Below are positions 26,369 to 35,351 of a DNA stretch of 64,000 bases, piece by piece (within the stretch, counting starts at the first letter, position 1; every line of letters begins with the position of its first letter). The DNA is from Aliiroseovarius pelagivivens (GTDB taxonomy: Bacteria; Pseudomonadota; Alphaproteobacteria; Rhodobacterales; Rhodobacteraceae), in the NCBI RefSeq assembly GCF_900302485.1, contig NZ_OMOI01000001.1, positions 1,674,001 to 1,738,000 on the forward strand, in the 5' to 3' direction. The position numbers and the translations under genes were made by a program. The notes under the pieces are model-generated. The model was given only the letters and a program-made list of their open reading frames with translations. It ran no database searches and was not told where the DNA came from.

Positions 26369-27511
26369 TTATAACGGATCGATGTCCCCTTGCGCACGAT
26401 TTGCGTGGAAGTCGGCCTCCCACGCATCAAAGCGCCCTTCAGAGATTGCATCCCGCATGCCCTGCATGATCTCTTGGAAGTAATGCAGGTTGTGCCAGGT
26501 CAACAGCATTCCCGAGATCATCTCGTTCGAGCGGAACACGTGGTGCAAATAGGCGCGCGAGTAGTTCGTGCAGGCCGGACAGGTGCAGTTTTCATCAATC
26601 GGGCGCGGGTCGTCTTGGTGACGGGCGTTCTTGATGTTCAAAACGCCCATGCGGGTCCAGACTTGACCCGTGCGTCCGGATCGGGACGGCAGTACGCAAT
26701 CCATCATGTCGACGCCGCGCTTCACCGCGCCCACAATGTCATCAGGTTTGCCTACGCCCATCAGGTAACGCGGTTTGTCCTCGGGCAGGAAACCGGGCGC
26801 GTAGTCGAGACAATCGAACATCGCCTCCTGCCCCTCGCCGACGGCCAGACCTCCGATGGCGTAGCCCTCAAAGCCAATCTCTTTCAGCGCTTCGGCACTT
26901 TCTTCGCGGAAATCACGCTCGAGCCCACCCTGCATGATGCCGAACAGCGCATACCCCGGGCGATCCCCAAAGGCATCACGCGAGCGCTGCGCCCAGCGCA
27001 TCGACAGACGCATGCTTTCTGCAATCCGTTTACGATCGGCGGGCAGCGCGGGGCATTCGTCAAAGCACATCACGATGTCTGATCCCAGAAGCTTCTGGAT
27101 CTCCATCGACCGCTCCGGCGTCAGCTCGTGCTTGGACCCATCAATATGCGATTTGAAGGTCACGCCCTTTTCGGTCAGCTTACGCAGGCTGGCCAGCGAC
27201 ATAACCTGAAACCCGCCACTGTCCGTCAGGATGGGCTTGTCCCAGTTCATGAACTTGTGCAGCCCGCCCAGCCGGTCGATCCGCTCGGCCGTTGGCCGCA
27301 GCATCAGGTGATAGGTATTGCCCAGCAGGATATCCGCCCCGGTGGCTGCGACGCTTTCAGGCATCATTGCCTTCACCGTGGCCGCGGTCCCTACGGGCAT
27401 GAAAGCCGGCGTGCGGATGTCACCGCGCGGCGTGTGGATGACCCCGGTGCGTGCGCGCCCATCCGTTGCCTTCAGCGTATAAGAAAACTTTTTCGTGCTT
27501 TGATCAGTCAT
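26369..27511 (-). CDS. tgt: Queuine tRNA-guanine transglycosylase
   Basis: 380 residues. Active-site blocks [10 protein letters not shown] and [14 protein letters not shown] carry the catalytic aspartates; the zinc site is [16 protein letters not shown]. It exchanges guanine at the wobble position of GUN-anticodon tRNAs (such as the tRNA-Asp genes here) for preQ1. The ATG at 27511 (MTDQSTKKF) is preferred; a TTG six codons upstream has no support. Confidence 0.97.
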   Translation of the reverse strand: MTDQSTKKFSYTLKATDGRARTGVIHTPRGDIRTPAFMPVGTAATVKAMMPESVAATGADILLGNTYHLMLRPTAERIDRLGGLHKFMNWDKPILTDSGGFQVMSLASLRKLTEKGVTFKSHIDGSKHELTPERSMEIQKLLGSDIVMCFDECPALPADRKRIAESMRLSMRWAQRSRDAFGDRPGYALFGIMQGGLERDFREESAEALKEIGFEGYAIGGLAVGEGQEAMFDCLDYAPGFLPEDKPRYLMGVGKPDDIVGAVKRGVDMMDCVLPSRSGRTGQVWTRMGVLNIKNARHQDDPRPIDENCTCPACTNYSRAYLHHVFRSNEMISGMLLTWHNLHYFQEIMQGMRDAISEGRFDAWEADFHANRAQGDIDPL

Positions 27512-27565
27512 GGCCGAGATGTGGCCCAACCCGGCGCGAAAGCCAAGTGCTATTGTCAGATCCGC

Positions 27566-27820
27566 CTACCCTTCAGGCGCAGTCTTTGCCTTGTTTGCCT
27601 GAGCAAGAGCGGCAACAACGCCGGGATCATTTTCCAAACGTTCGGCCAAACGCTCCAGTCTACGGCTGATCAGCATCAGTTCGGTCACAGTCGTGGGATC
27701 AAGATGCGCTGCATGATCATAGGTGAACCCCTGAACCATTTGCGCCGCACCGGACAGTTGATCTATCCGGTTTCTTTCCTCATCTCCTCGGTCTGAAGAG
27801 CCTTTAAACTCCGTGGTCAT
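27566..27820 (-). CDS. Small hypothetical protein
   Basis: 84 residues, hydrophilic, mostly helical by eye (TVTELMLISRRLERLAERLEN). No signal peptide, membrane helix or motif that I recognise. The ATG at 27820 begins MTTEFKG. Same strand as tgt, 54 bases upstream, so possibly co-transcribed. The 258 bases between it and sufT (27821-28078) hold nothing I can support. Confidence 0.55.
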   Translation of the reverse strand: MTTEFKGSSDRGDEERNRIDQLSGAAQMVQGFTYDHAAHLDPTTVTELMLISRRLERLAERLENDPGVVAALAQANKAKTAPEG

Positions 27821-28078
27821 GTCGCCACGCACCCCTTATATATCCCCGTCACCAAATACACGCACATCACCCCAATGGGGCGTATCTTGCAGATAGAATT
27901 GGCCTACAACTATGGCGAAATTTGGCCACATCTTCGTCAAATTAAAGCTGAACAATTCGAAATCTTTGCAGGTCAATCGTACACTGTTTCCGGGCATTTT
28001 CCCATGTCTGTCACTGCAGCTCTGGACCTCTTGCCACGAGAACCCTATATGTTCGGTCAGGATTAGAGCGAGACCAGC

Positions 28079-28444
28079 ATGACCGATACAGCAGATACCC
28101 GGATTGAAGGGGAACCCCTGATCAAACCGTCCAGTGTAGAACACCCGCTTTACGATGCGGTGGTCGAGGCTTGTCGTACGGTCTATGACCCGGAAATCCC
28201 CGTGAATATCTACGATCTTGGTCTTGTTTACACGATCGAGATCAACGACCAGAACGAGGTCGACCTGATCATGACCCTGACCGCCCCCGGTTGCCCGGTA
28301 GCTGGCGAAATGCCCGGTTGGCTGGTCGAAGCCATTGAACCCGTGGCCGGCGTCAAGCAGGTGAATGTCGAACTGACCTGGGAACCGCCCTGGGGCATGG
28401 AGATGATGTCGGACGAAGCTCGGTTGGAACTGGGCTTTATGTAA
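28079..28444 (+). CDS. sufT: SUF-system Fe-S assembly protein SufT (MIP18/DUF59)
   Basis: 121 residues. The DUF59 core is evident: VYDPEIPVNIYDLGLVY, LTAPGCPVAGEMP with the conserved Cys, and VELTWEPPWGMEMMSD. MIP18 proteins help in cluster maturation or transfer. The gene sits next to an A-type carrier, as in many SUF loci; sufBCDS are not in the window. A terminator follows, so it may be transcribed apart from sufA. Confidence 0.88.
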   Translation: MTDTADTRIEGEPLIKPSSVEHPLYDAVVEACRTVYDPEIPVNIYDLGLVYTIEINDQNEVDLIMTLTAPGCPVAGEMPGWLVEAIEPVAGVKQVNVELTWEPPWGMEMMSDEARLELGFM

Positions 28445-28486
28445 GCCCGCCGGCTTATACCGACACATGTCTAAGCAACCAAAGCC

Positions 28487-28512
28487 AACGCGACCCAATC
28501 GGGTTGCGTTTT
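28487..28512 (+). terminator. Rho-independent terminator after sufT
   Basis: AACGCGACCC (28487-28496), loop AATC, GGGTTGCGTT (28501-28510), then TTGCGTTT. Ten pairs with one G-T. A smaller hairpin TAAGCC-CGCC-GGCTTA covers the sufT stop at 28442-28457. Confidence 0.7.
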
Positions 28513-28607
28513 GCGTTTCTCAGCCCTTTACCGGATTTCCCACCTGCCCCGCTTGAGATTGCCGGTCAGCCTGCTTAAATTAAAGACAAGCGACAAGGAT
28601 CACACAC

Positions 28608-29000
28608 ATGTTCGGCATTCCCGGCAAGTCACCCATCACCATGACCCCAGCGGCCGAGGCTCAGATTGCCCGGCTGATGGACAAGGACGGCCATAAGGGC
28701 CTGCGCATCGGCGTCAAGAAAGGCGGCTGTGCGGGGATGGAGTACACCATGGACTATGTCGACGAGGTCGAGCCTCATGACGAGGTGGTCGAACAAGGCA
28801 ATGCCCGCGTGATGATCGCCCCCATGGCGCAGATGTTCCTGTTCGGAACCGAGATCGACTATGAGGTCTCGCTTCTGGAAAGCGGCTTCAAGTTCAACAA
28901 CCCCAACGTGACCGAGGCCTGCGGTTGTGGCGAGTCGATTAAGTTTGACGACACGTTGTCGGCCGCCCCTGCGGATCTGAACGCCCCTCCGAAATTCTGA
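28608..29000 (+). CDS. sufA: A-type Fe-S carrier (HesB/IscA/SufA family)
   Basis: 130 residues. The three cluster-binding cysteines are in GGCAGMEY and ACGCGES. It has a longer C-terminal tail than IscA (FDDTLSAAPADLNAPPKF). It delivers Fe-S clusters to apoproteins. Its stop shares a base with the ATG of the TfoX-domain gene. A second A-type protein is at 52062. Confidence 0.92.
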   Translation: MFGIPGKSPITMTPAAEAQIARLMDKDGHKGLRIGVKKGGCAGMEYTMDYVDEVEPHDEVVEQGNARVMIAPMAQMFLFGTEIDYEVSLLESGFKFNNPNVTEACGCGESIKFDDTLSAAPADLNAPPKF

Positions 29001-29308
29001 TGGCTGTCACAGACAGCGACATCGCCTTTGTCAAAGAGCTCTTTTCCGGGCTTGGTCCGTTGACGCATCGCAAAATGATGGGTGGGGCCACGTTTTATTG
29101 CGACGGTCAGGTTTTTGCGATCCTGTCCAGCGAGGGTGAAGTGTTTCTGAAGGCAAAAGGCGCATTTGCTGATGCAATGGCCGATGCGGGTAGCCGCATC
29201 TTTGGGATGGGTGGCAAGACAATGGGATATTGGACCCTGCCCGAAGACGCGCTGGACGACCCCGAACTTGCAACCGACTGGGCACGTCGCGCGCTGGACG
29301 CGCTTTAG
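29000..29308 (+). CDS. TfoX/Sxy N-terminal-domain protein
   Basis: 102 residues with the TfoX_N pattern: FVKELFSGLGPLTHRKMMGGATFYCDGQVFAIL and the later MGYWTLPEDALDDP. The C-terminal TfoX half is absent, which is normal for alphaproteobacterial members. The link to competence known for gammaproteobacterial TfoX should not be assumed. ATG overlaps the sufA stop (TGATG). Its 3' end overlaps the convergent oxygenase gene by 4 bases. Confidence 0.85.
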   Translation: MAVTDSDIAFVKELFSGLGPLTHRKMMGGATFYCDGQVFAILSSEGEVFLKAKGAFADAMADAGSRIFGMGGKTMGYWTLPEDALDDPELATDWARRALDAL

Positions 29309-30222
29309 GATCCGGTCTGCGCCATCAGGTGCAGATACGTCTCGTCAAACCGCTTTTTCATATGATCTCCGGCCATGATCACCCGATCGGCGTCTTTCGG
29401 GGCCACATTGGTGTCGTGGTTGGGATTGAAGAACATCGGAACTGAAACGCGCTCCTCTCCTGATCCAACGACACGGTGCAAGGTGGCCTTCACGCGGCCT
29501 TCGGTCCACATCTCCAACATCTCGCCGAAATTGATCACGAAGTCCCCAAGCGGTGCGTTGACCAGCAGCCAGCTTTCGTCAGCCCCCAGCACTTCAAGAC
29601 CGGCCACCCCATCCGAGGCCAAAAGCGTCACGCAGCCGTAATCCGTATGCGCCGCGATGCCGAAGTCCTTGTCCCCGGCCCAATCAGGGCGCGGCGGATA
29701 GTAGTTCCCGCGCAAAAGCGCCATCGGACGGGTGAAGGCCGCATCGAAATAGGTCTCATCCTCGCCGATCGCAGCGGCAATCCCGCGCAGCACGCCCATC
29801 GCGACGCCCAGCGCTTTGGCGTAATAGGCCTGAATGGCCTCGCGAAAGCCTTCAAGCTCGGGCCATTGGTTGTCACCGTAAACCGACAGGTTCTGCGCGC
29901 GCAGCGGATCATTCGCCGCCAATTCAAAACCGCAATCAAAGACCTCTTTGAAATCCGGGTTGGCTGCAGGATCGACCTGTTCGCTGCCCGCAGCACCCCA
30001 ACCACGATTGGCGCCCGTCTTTGCCATGTTGACGGCTTCTTTCACCTGCTTGGGCTGGTGAAAGAACTTGCGATACATCGCAATTGTCGCAGACAGCTCA
30101 TCGGTGCTGATCGCCGTATTGTGCACGGTCAGAAAACCCACCTCTTGCACCCCGCGCAAAAGCTCGGCCATCGTGGCAGGGTCACGGGCATCAATCAGGG
30201 CGGCATCCAGTCTGGGGATCAT
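29305..30222 (-). CDS. 2-oxoglutarate/Fe(II) oxygenase, isopenicillin N synthase-like
   Basis: 305 residues. Iron ligands HTDYG (His, Asp) and His in VKATLHRVV; the 2OG-binding Arg-x-Ser is RVSVP. The N-terminal DIOX_N block (LLRGVQEVGFLTVHN) and RGNYYPPRPD are typical. Relatives include IPNS, gibberellin oxidases and ethylene-forming enzymes; the substrate here is unknown. Diverges from tpiA. Confidence 0.9.
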   Translation of the reverse strand: MIPRLDAALIDARDPATMAELLRGVQEVGFLTVHNTAISTDELSATIAMYRKFFHQPKQVKEAVNMAKTGANRGWGAAGSEQVDPAANPDFKEVFDCGFELAANDPLRAQNLSVYGDNQWPELEGFREAIQAYYAKALGVAMGVLRGIAAAIGEDETYFDAAFTRPMALLRGNYYPPRPDWAGDKDFGIAAHTDYGCVTLLASDGVAGLEVLGADESWLLVNAPLGDFVINFGEMLEMWTEGRVKATLHRVVGSGEERVSVPMFFNPNHDTNVAPKDADRVIMAGDHMKKRFDETYLHLMAQTGS

Positions 30223-30353
30223 CGGGGACCTCGAAGATAATCTTGCCCGCTTCTACAGCAGGCACCCTACGGATCAATGGCAAAATGGCCGCAGGGCTTG
30301 ACGCCCAGTGCCCCGCGTCGGAAAACGGGCCGAACATGACGAGGGAGTTTGAT

Positions 30354-31100
30354 ATGCGGCGCAAGATGGCAGCGGGCAATTGGAAGATGAATGGCCTGCA
30401 AGATAACCTGGCCGAACTGGACGCGCTGGCACAGGGGTATGGTGACGCAGAGTGTGATATTCTGGTCTGCCCTCCTGCGACGCTGATCAATCAGGCCGCA
30501 TCCGTCAGCGGCGATAGCATCGCCATCGGCGGGCAGGATTGCCACAAGGCGGTAACCGGCGCGCATACGGGCGACATCTCGGCCCAGATGCTGAAAGACG
30601 CGGGCGCGACCCATGTGATCCTTGGCCACTCTGAGCGCCGCGAAGATCACGACGAAAGCGACACGGATGTGCGCCTGAAAGCCCGCGCCGCGATTGAGGC
30701 CGGTTTAAAGGTTGTGATCTGCATGGGCGAAAGCCTTGAAGAGCGCGAGGCCAACAACACACTTGATATCATCGGCGGGCAGCTGGCGGGCTCGATCCCT
30801 GATCAGGTCACGGCCGAGAACCTGATTGTCGCCTATGAACCCATTTGGGCGATTGGCACTGGCAAAGTGCCGACACTGGATCAGATCGGCGAAGTGCATG
30901 ACTTCATCCGCGCGCGGCTTGTGCGCCGCTATGGCGACGGCGTCGGGCTTTCTACCCGAATCCTCTATGGCGGATCGGTCAAGCCAGACAATGCTGCCGA
31001 TATCTTTGGTGTGTCCAACGTGGACGGCGCCCTGGTTGGCGGGGCCAGCCTAAAGGCCAAGGATTTTGGCCAGATCATCACGGCGCTGGCCTCGGCCTGA
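30354..31100 (+). CDS. tpiA: Triosephosphate isomerase
   Basis: 248 residues. Catalytic residues: Asn and Lys in AGNWKMNG, His in ILGHSERR, Glu in [11 protein letters not shown]; the phosphate loop is [10 protein letters not shown]. It interconverts dihydroxyacetone phosphate and glyceraldehyde 3-phosphate. GAGGGAG lies upstream of the ATG at 30354; the frame upstream is not conserved. A terminator follows. Confidence 0.97.
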   Translation: MRRKMAAGNWKMNGLQDNLAELDALAQGYGDAECDILVCPPATLINQAASVSGDSIAIGGQDCHKAVTGAHTGDISAQMLKDAGATHVILGHSERREDHDESDTDVRLKARAAIEAGLKVVICMGESLEEREANNTLDIIGGQLAGSIPDQVTAENLIVAYEPIWAIGTGKVPTLDQIGEVHDFIRARLVRRYGDGVGLSTRILYGGSVKPDNAADIFGVSNVDGALVGGASLKAKDFGQIITALASA

Positions 31101-31126
31101 TCCCCGTTGTGACTCCAACAATTCAA

Positions 31127-31153
31127 AACCCCGGCCATTGTGTCGGGGTTTTT
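31127..31153 (+). terminator. Rho-independent terminator after tpiA
   Basis: AACCCCG (31127-31133), ten-base loop, CGGGGTT (31144-31150), followed by T to 31153. Confidence 0.85.
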
Positions 31154-31214
31154 CATATCTTGACAGAACGCCCCATATACTTAACATCGCAATTAATTAT
31201 CGCAGGAGCCTTCG

Positions 31215-32612
31215 ATGAACTATGATGATCTGGCCGACTGGCAAAAACGCGCCGCCGATTGGGCTCGCGACTATCACGCCGGCCTTCGTGACCGCCCTGT
31301 GCGGCCTGACATCGCACCCGGAGAGTTTCTGGCCAAGATTGAAGCCCCTATTCCAGAAGCCCCCGAAGCAATCGAAGCCATTTTCGACGACTTCACACGG
31401 CTTGTACCCGATGCCATGACCCATTGGCAGCACCCGCGTTTCTTTGCCTATTTCCCCGCGAACGCCGCCCCTGCATCGATGCTGGCCGAGCAACTGGCCA
31501 ACGCGATGTCCGCTCAAGCAATGCTGTGGCAGACCGCGCCTGCCGCCAATGAAATGGAAGATCTCGTGATCCGCTGGTTGCGCGATGGTATGGGCCTGCC
31601 CGAGGATTTCACCGGCACCATTCATGACAGTGCGACGACTGCCACGTTCTCGGCGGTCACAACGATGCGCGAGCTTGCGCTGGATCACACAGGCATCACC
31701 AAGGGCCTCTCCGGCGCGCCTCAACTGCGCATCTATGCCAGCGCGCAGACCCATTCCAGTGTCGACAAGGCCGTGCGCCTGTCGGGAATCGGGCAGGACA
31801 ATCTGGTGAAGGTTCCCACCATTCCCGGCCACCCAACATGGTCGATGGACCCGGACGCGCTGGATCGCCTGATCCGCGAGGACATCGCCGCCGGGCGCAA
31901 ACCTGCAGGTGTTGTCCTGTGCGTCGGCGGCACCTCGATTGGGGCCTGCGATGACATCGCCGCCTGTATCAAGGTTGCGCATGGTCACAGTCTGACCGTG
32001 CATGTGGACGCTGCTTGGGCTGGCTCGGCCATGATCTGCGAAGAGTTCCGGCATCTTTGGGCGGGAATCGAGCAAGCCGACAGCATCATCTTCAACCCGC
32101 ATAAATGGTTGGGCGCGCAGTTTGACTGCGCCGTTCAGTTCCTGCGCGACCCCGGCCCACAGATTGGCACGATGGGCCTGCGCCCGGAATACCTGAAGAC
32201 GCAGGGCGCAGACGAGATCGTGAACTACAACGAATGGACCCTGCCCCTTGGTCGCCGGTTCCGTGCGCTGAAAATCTGGTTCCTGCTGCGCGCCGAGGGC
32301 TTGTCGGGCCTACGCGCTCGTATCCGCAACCACGTCGCGTGGGCGAACGAAGCCAGCGACGCCATTGCCGCCCTGCCCGGCTTCGAAATCACCACGCCCC
32401 CGATCCTGTCACTGTTCAGCTTCCGCTATCAGGACGACGCCAAAACGGCCGAACTTTTGGAGCGTGTGAACCGCGACGGGCGCATCTATCTGACCCAGAC
32501 ATATCACGACGGATCCTTCGTCATTCGCGTGTCCGTAGGACAGTTCACCTGCACGCGAGAAGACGTGATGACGATCCCTTCCGTTCTCGCAGAACTTGCA
32601 CAAGATCTGTAA
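31215..32612 (+). CDS. PLP-dependent group II decarboxylase (aromatic amino acid type)
   Basis: 465 residues. The PLP lysine is in FNPHKWLGAQFDC. HWQHPRFFAYFPAN and HVDAAWAGSAMICEEFRH are blocks of aromatic-L-amino-acid/tryptophan decarboxylases. It should release CO2 from an aromatic or related amino acid; specificity is not visible. CAGGAG precedes the ATG. It is alone between two promoters or terminators. Confidence 0.9.
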   Translation: MNYDDLADWQKRAADWARDYHAGLRDRPVRPDIAPGEFLAKIEAPIPEAPEAIEAIFDDFTRLVPDAMTHWQHPRFFAYFPANAAPASMLAEQLANAMSAQAMLWQTAPAANEMEDLVIRWLRDGMGLPEDFTGTIHDSATTATFSAVTTMRELALDHTGITKGLSGAPQLRIYASAQTHSSVDKAVRLSGIGQDNLVKVPTIPGHPTWSMDPDALDRLIREDIAAGRKPAGVVLCVGGTSIGACDDIAACIKVAHGHSLTVHVDAAWAGSAMICEEFRHLWAGIEQADSIIFNPHKWLGAQFDCAVQFLRDPGPQIGTMGLRPEYLKTQGADEIVNYNEWTLPLGRRFRALKIWFLLRAEGLSGLRARIRNHVAWANEASDAIAALPGFEITTPPILSLFSFRYQDDAKTAELLERVNRDGRIYLTQTYHDGSFVIRVSVGQFTCTREDVMTIPSVLAELAQDL

Positions 32613-32624
32613 CGTCAGGAAATC

Positions 32625-32653
32625 TTTACATTTTCGTGAGTATGCTCTATTCT
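32625..32653 (+). promoter_or_regulatory. Sigma-70-like promoter upstream of the haemolysin III gene
   Basis: TTTACA (32625-32630), 17-base spacer, TATTCT (32648-32653), about 105 bases before the ATG at 32759. Confidence 0.45.
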
Positions 32654-32758
32654 AAAGGGGCTGGTGTCACGAGCAACTGACATTTTATTGACCAAAGCTC
32701 GGCACACCCAAGCCTGTATCGCCCCTTATATTAGAGGCAAGCGAAAGAGGGTATTCAC

Positions 32759-33493
32759 ATGGATCGTTTCCGTGAACATTTTCTGGGCGGCTACACTGAA
32801 AACCTGTCGGACAGCTGTACTGCCCACCACACTGACACTCTGCCCGACCGACACCATTTCGGGCAGCACTTTACTTTTCACGAATATGTGGCCGACGGGG
32901 TCGTGCATGGGCTGGGGGTGATCGCCGCGCTGATCGGGTCGATCACGCTGATCCTTTGGGCCTCGGGCGATGCGCCAATGGGGCATCTACCACCTTTGAT
33001 GGTCTATGGTATTGGGATGGTCGCCAGCTTCGCGCTTTCCGCGGCCTACAACATGACCCTGCACACATCTGCCCGTTCCGTTCTTCGCCGCTTTGATCAC
33101 GCGGCGATTTTTCTTTTTATCGCTGCCACCTATACGCCCATCGCGCTGATCGGGATCGGCGGCAGCACCGGTGTGGCATGGGCTGCCCTGATCTGGAGCG
33201 TCGCCCTGTTTGGCATGACGCTGAAGCTTTTCTTCCTGTGCCGGTTCGAGCGGACAGGCTTCATGCTGACCCTGATGCTGGGCTGGATGGGCGTCTTGAT
33301 GATCGGGCCATTGCTGGCAAGCGTCAGCCTTGGGGTACTAGTCCTTCTGGTCGGCGGTGGGTTTCTGTTCACCATCGGCACTCTGTTTCACCTGCGCGAA
33401 CACGTGCCCTTCAATCGGGCCATCTGGCATGTGCATGTGCTTCTAGGTGCCGCGGCGCACTATGCCGCCGTGGTGATGGTGGCGTGGTCGTGA
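32759..33493 (+). CDS. trhA: Haemolysin III family (PAQR) membrane protein
   Basis: 244 residues, about seven membrane helices. PAQR motifs: FHEYVADGVVHGLG at the first helix, SAAYNMTLHTS, RRFDHAAIFLFIAATYTP, and the final histidines in AIWHVHVLLGAAAHY; these form the predicted zinc site. The N-terminal 40 residues are longer than usual and His-rich (TAHHTDTLPDRHHFGQH). Roles include membrane energy or fluidity homeostasis; cytolysis is doubtful. Confidence 0.9.
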   Translation: MDRFREHFLGGYTENLSDSCTAHHTDTLPDRHHFGQHFTFHEYVADGVVHGLGVIAALIGSITLILWASGDAPMGHLPPLMVYGIGMVASFALSAAYNMTLHTSARSVLRRFDHAAIFLFIAATYTPIALIGIGGSTGVAWAALIWSVALFGMTLKLFFLCRFERTGFMLTLMLGWMGVLMIGPLLASVSLGVLVLLVGGGFLFTIGTLFHLREHVPFNRAIWHVHVLLGAAAHYAAVVMVAWS

Positions 33494-33523
33494 TCTTTCC
33501 CAGCCCCCTTAGGGGTACAGAAA

Positions 33524-33542
33524 GCGTCACAGTGAATGACGC
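33524..33542. promoter_or_regulatory. GCGTCA-N7-TGACGC dyad upstream of the mttB region
   Basis: Perfect 6-base inverted repeat with a 7-base spacer. A -10-like TAGAAT follows at 33551-33556, so it would cover the -35 region. A candidate operator. Confidence 0.4.
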
Positions 33543-33599
33543 AAACGGAATAGAATCCTCGGCTGACGTCTCCAATAGTTAACTCTGTGGAGGAACACT

Positions 33600-33686
33600 A
33601 TGGACCGGTTGGATTGGAAAATTTCGATCGTCGTGCGCACAATCGGCGCCGAGCGCGGTCGCGCGGCGCGTGGTCGCCCCTGCTGA
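33600..33686 (+). CDS. 28-codon upstream ORF before mttB
   Basis: ATG to TGA reading MDRLDWKISIVVRTIG then an Arg-rich tail ending GRPC. It has a strong Shine-Dalgarno (GTGGAGGAAC, 8 bases ahead), better than that of mttB itself. Its stop codon lies in the 5' arm of a hairpin whose 3' arm touches the mttB ribosome binding site. I infer a leader peptide or coupling ORF; I do not recognise the peptide. Confidence 0.5.
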   Translation: MDRLDWKISIVVRTIGAERGRAARGRPC

Positions 33687-33717
33687 TGTCATTTCTCAGA
33701 ATTTGACAAACAGCAGG
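33679..33717 (+). promoter_or_regulatory. Hairpin at the mttB ribosome binding site
   Basis: CCTGCTG (33679-33685) pairs with CAGCAGG (33711-33717); the AAGGA of mttB follows at once, and the upstream ORF stop (33684-33686) is at the other arm. Confidence 0.45.
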
Positions 33718-33732
33718 AAGGATATCCCACAC

Positions 33733-35271
33733 ATGACAACAAGAACTTCTCGCCGCGCGGGCGGCCGCCAGGCCCGTCAGGCCCTTCGCGCAGCCCCTTT
33801 GGCCAAGGAAACCCGCCCGGTACGCGCCGGTCTTGAAGGTGGCGCATACAAGCCGCTCACTCAGGCGGGAATGGAGCGCATCCACCAAGCCGCCCTGGAC
33901 GCGCTGGAACAGATCGGCCTGGCGGACGCGCCACAATCTGGCATCGAGATTATGACCCGCGCCGGCGCCATACTGGGCGACGACGGTCGCCTGAGGTTCC
34001 CCCGCGCCTTGGTCGAGGACATGCTGGCCAAAGCTGCCAAGAACATCACCTTGCACGGGCGCGACCCACAGCATGACATGAACCTTTCAGGCACGCGTGT
34101 GCACTACGGCACGGCAGGTGCGGCAGTGCATATGGTAGATGTCGATGGCCGCGAATACCGCGACAGCACCGTGCAGGATCTGCACGACGCGGCCCGCATC
34201 GCGGACCAACTGGATAACATCCACTTCCTGCAACGCCCAATGGTCTGCCGCGACATCCCAGATAATCGCGATATGGACCTGAACTCGATCTACGCCTGTG
34301 TGGCGGGAACCACCAAACATATTGGCACCTCGTTCACCGAACCGGATTTCGTCGATGATGGGATCGAGCTTTTGCACATGATGGCCGGCGGCGAAGACAA
34401 ATGGCGCGCCCGTCCTTTCGTCTCGAACTCGAACTGTTTCGTTGTCCCGCCGATGAAGTTCGCCACCGAAAGCTGTGAGGTGATGGAGAAGGTCATCGCA
34501 GCAGGTATGCCGGTGTTGCTGCTGTCCGCAGGCATGTCCACCGCAACCGCCCCGCCCACTCTGGCAGGTACGATTGTTCAGGCCGTGGCGGAATGCTTGG
34601 CGGGCGTAGTTTATGTCAACGCGATCAAACCGGGTCACCCGGCGATTTTTGGCACATGGCCCTTCGTGGTCGATCTGCGGTCCGGCGCGATGTCAGGCGG
34701 ATCGGGCGAACAGGCTTTGCTTGCCGCTGGTTGCTCGCAGATGCACCAGTTCTATGGGCTTCCCGGTGGCGCTGCGTCGGGGTTTTCGGATGCGAAACTG
34801 CCCGACATGCAAGCCGGGTGGGAACAGATGTGCTCGAACGTCATGGCGGGTCTGTCTGGGCTGAACATGGTCTATGAGGCGGCGGGCATGCATGCGTCCC
34901 TTCTGGGCTTCTGCCATGAAAGCCTGATCCTTGGTGACGACATCATCGGACAGGCCCTGCGCTGCGTGCGCGGCATCGAGGTGACCGAGGATGCGGTGGA
35001 TCTGGACCTGATGCGCTCGGTCTGTCTGGGCGGACCTGGGCACTATTTGGGCGAAGATCAGACCTTGAGCCTGATGCAGACGGAATATGTCTATCCGACC
35101 CTTGGCGACCGCACGTCGCCTAAGGAATGGGCCGAGGTCGGCAAGCCTGATTTGGTTCAGGCCGCCAAGACCCGGAAAGAGACCATTCTGGCCGAAACAT
35201 CGCGTGCCCATTTGGATCCGATTGTGGACCAAGCCATCCGCGCGCGGTTCAACATCCACCTACCGAGATAG
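33733..35271 (+). CDS. Trimethylamine methyltransferase (MttB) family protein, non-pyrrolysine
   Basis: 512 residues. A basic N-terminus (MTTRTSRRAGGRQARQALR) leads into the MttB TIM barrel; GLADAPQSGIEIM, HYGTAGAAVHMVD and GGPGHYLGEDQTLSLMQTEYVYP are family blocks. No in-frame TAG occurs, so no pyrrolysine; related proteins demethylate betaines onto a corrinoid protein. No corrinoid protein, MtvB or activase gene adjoins. AGGAAGGA lies upstream of the ATG at 33733. The gene is preceded by a leader ORF and ends in repeat copy D. Confidence 0.88.
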   Translation: MTTRTSRRAGGRQARQALRAAPLAKETRPVRAGLEGGAYKPLTQAGMERIHQAALDALEQIGLADAPQSGIEIMTRAGAILGDDGRLRFPRALVEDMLAKAAKNITLHGRDPQHDMNLSGTRVHYGTAGAAVHMVDVDGREYRDSTVQDLHDAARIADQLDNIHFLQRPMVCRDIPDNRDMDLNSIYACVAGTTKHIGTSFTEPDFVDDGIELLHMMAGGEDKWRARPFVSNSNCFVVPPMKFATESCEVMEKVIAAGMPVLLLSAGMSTATAPPTLAGTIVQAVAECLAGVVYVNAIKPGHPAIFGTWPFVVDLRSGAMSGGSGEQALLAAGCSQMHQFYGLPGGAASGFSDAKLPDMQAGWEQMCSNVMAGLSGLNMVYEAAGMHASLLGFCHESLILGDDIIGQALRCVRGIEVTEDAVDLDLMRSVCLGGPGHYLGEDQTLSLMQTEYVYPTLGDRTSPKEWAEVGKPDLVQAAKTRKETILAETSRAHLDPIVDQAIRARFNIHLPR

Positions 35272-35297
35272 GTTGGCGCTTTGCGGCATTAACAGGA

Positions 35298-35347
35298 CCG
35301 GGGGTTTTGCACCCCCGGACCCCCGCAGGATATTTGACGTAAGAAAA
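35298..35347 (+). repeat. Stop-linked repeat, copy D
   Basis: CCGGGGG (35298-35304) / CCCCCGG (35312-35318) hairpin, CCCCCG, then the core GATATTT-GAC-GTAAGAAAA (35329-35347). It follows mttB in sense and faces the 3' end of the ABC-F gene. Confidence 0.7.
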
Positions 35348-35351
35348 AGAG

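Noticed and set aside
27875..28066. 63-codon open frame before sufT
   Set aside because: No ribosome binding site, no motif, and composition like non-coding DNA; not supported as a gene.
33494..33599. Possible SAM- or folate-type riboswitch ahead of the mttB leader
   Set aside because: I could not fold the known SAM-II, SAM/SAH or THF aptamer patterns; only the dyad and the promoter-like bases are clear.
33733..35271. Pyrrolysine-containing MttB
   Set aside because: There is no in-frame TAG in the gene, so a pyrrolysine methyltransferase is excluded.
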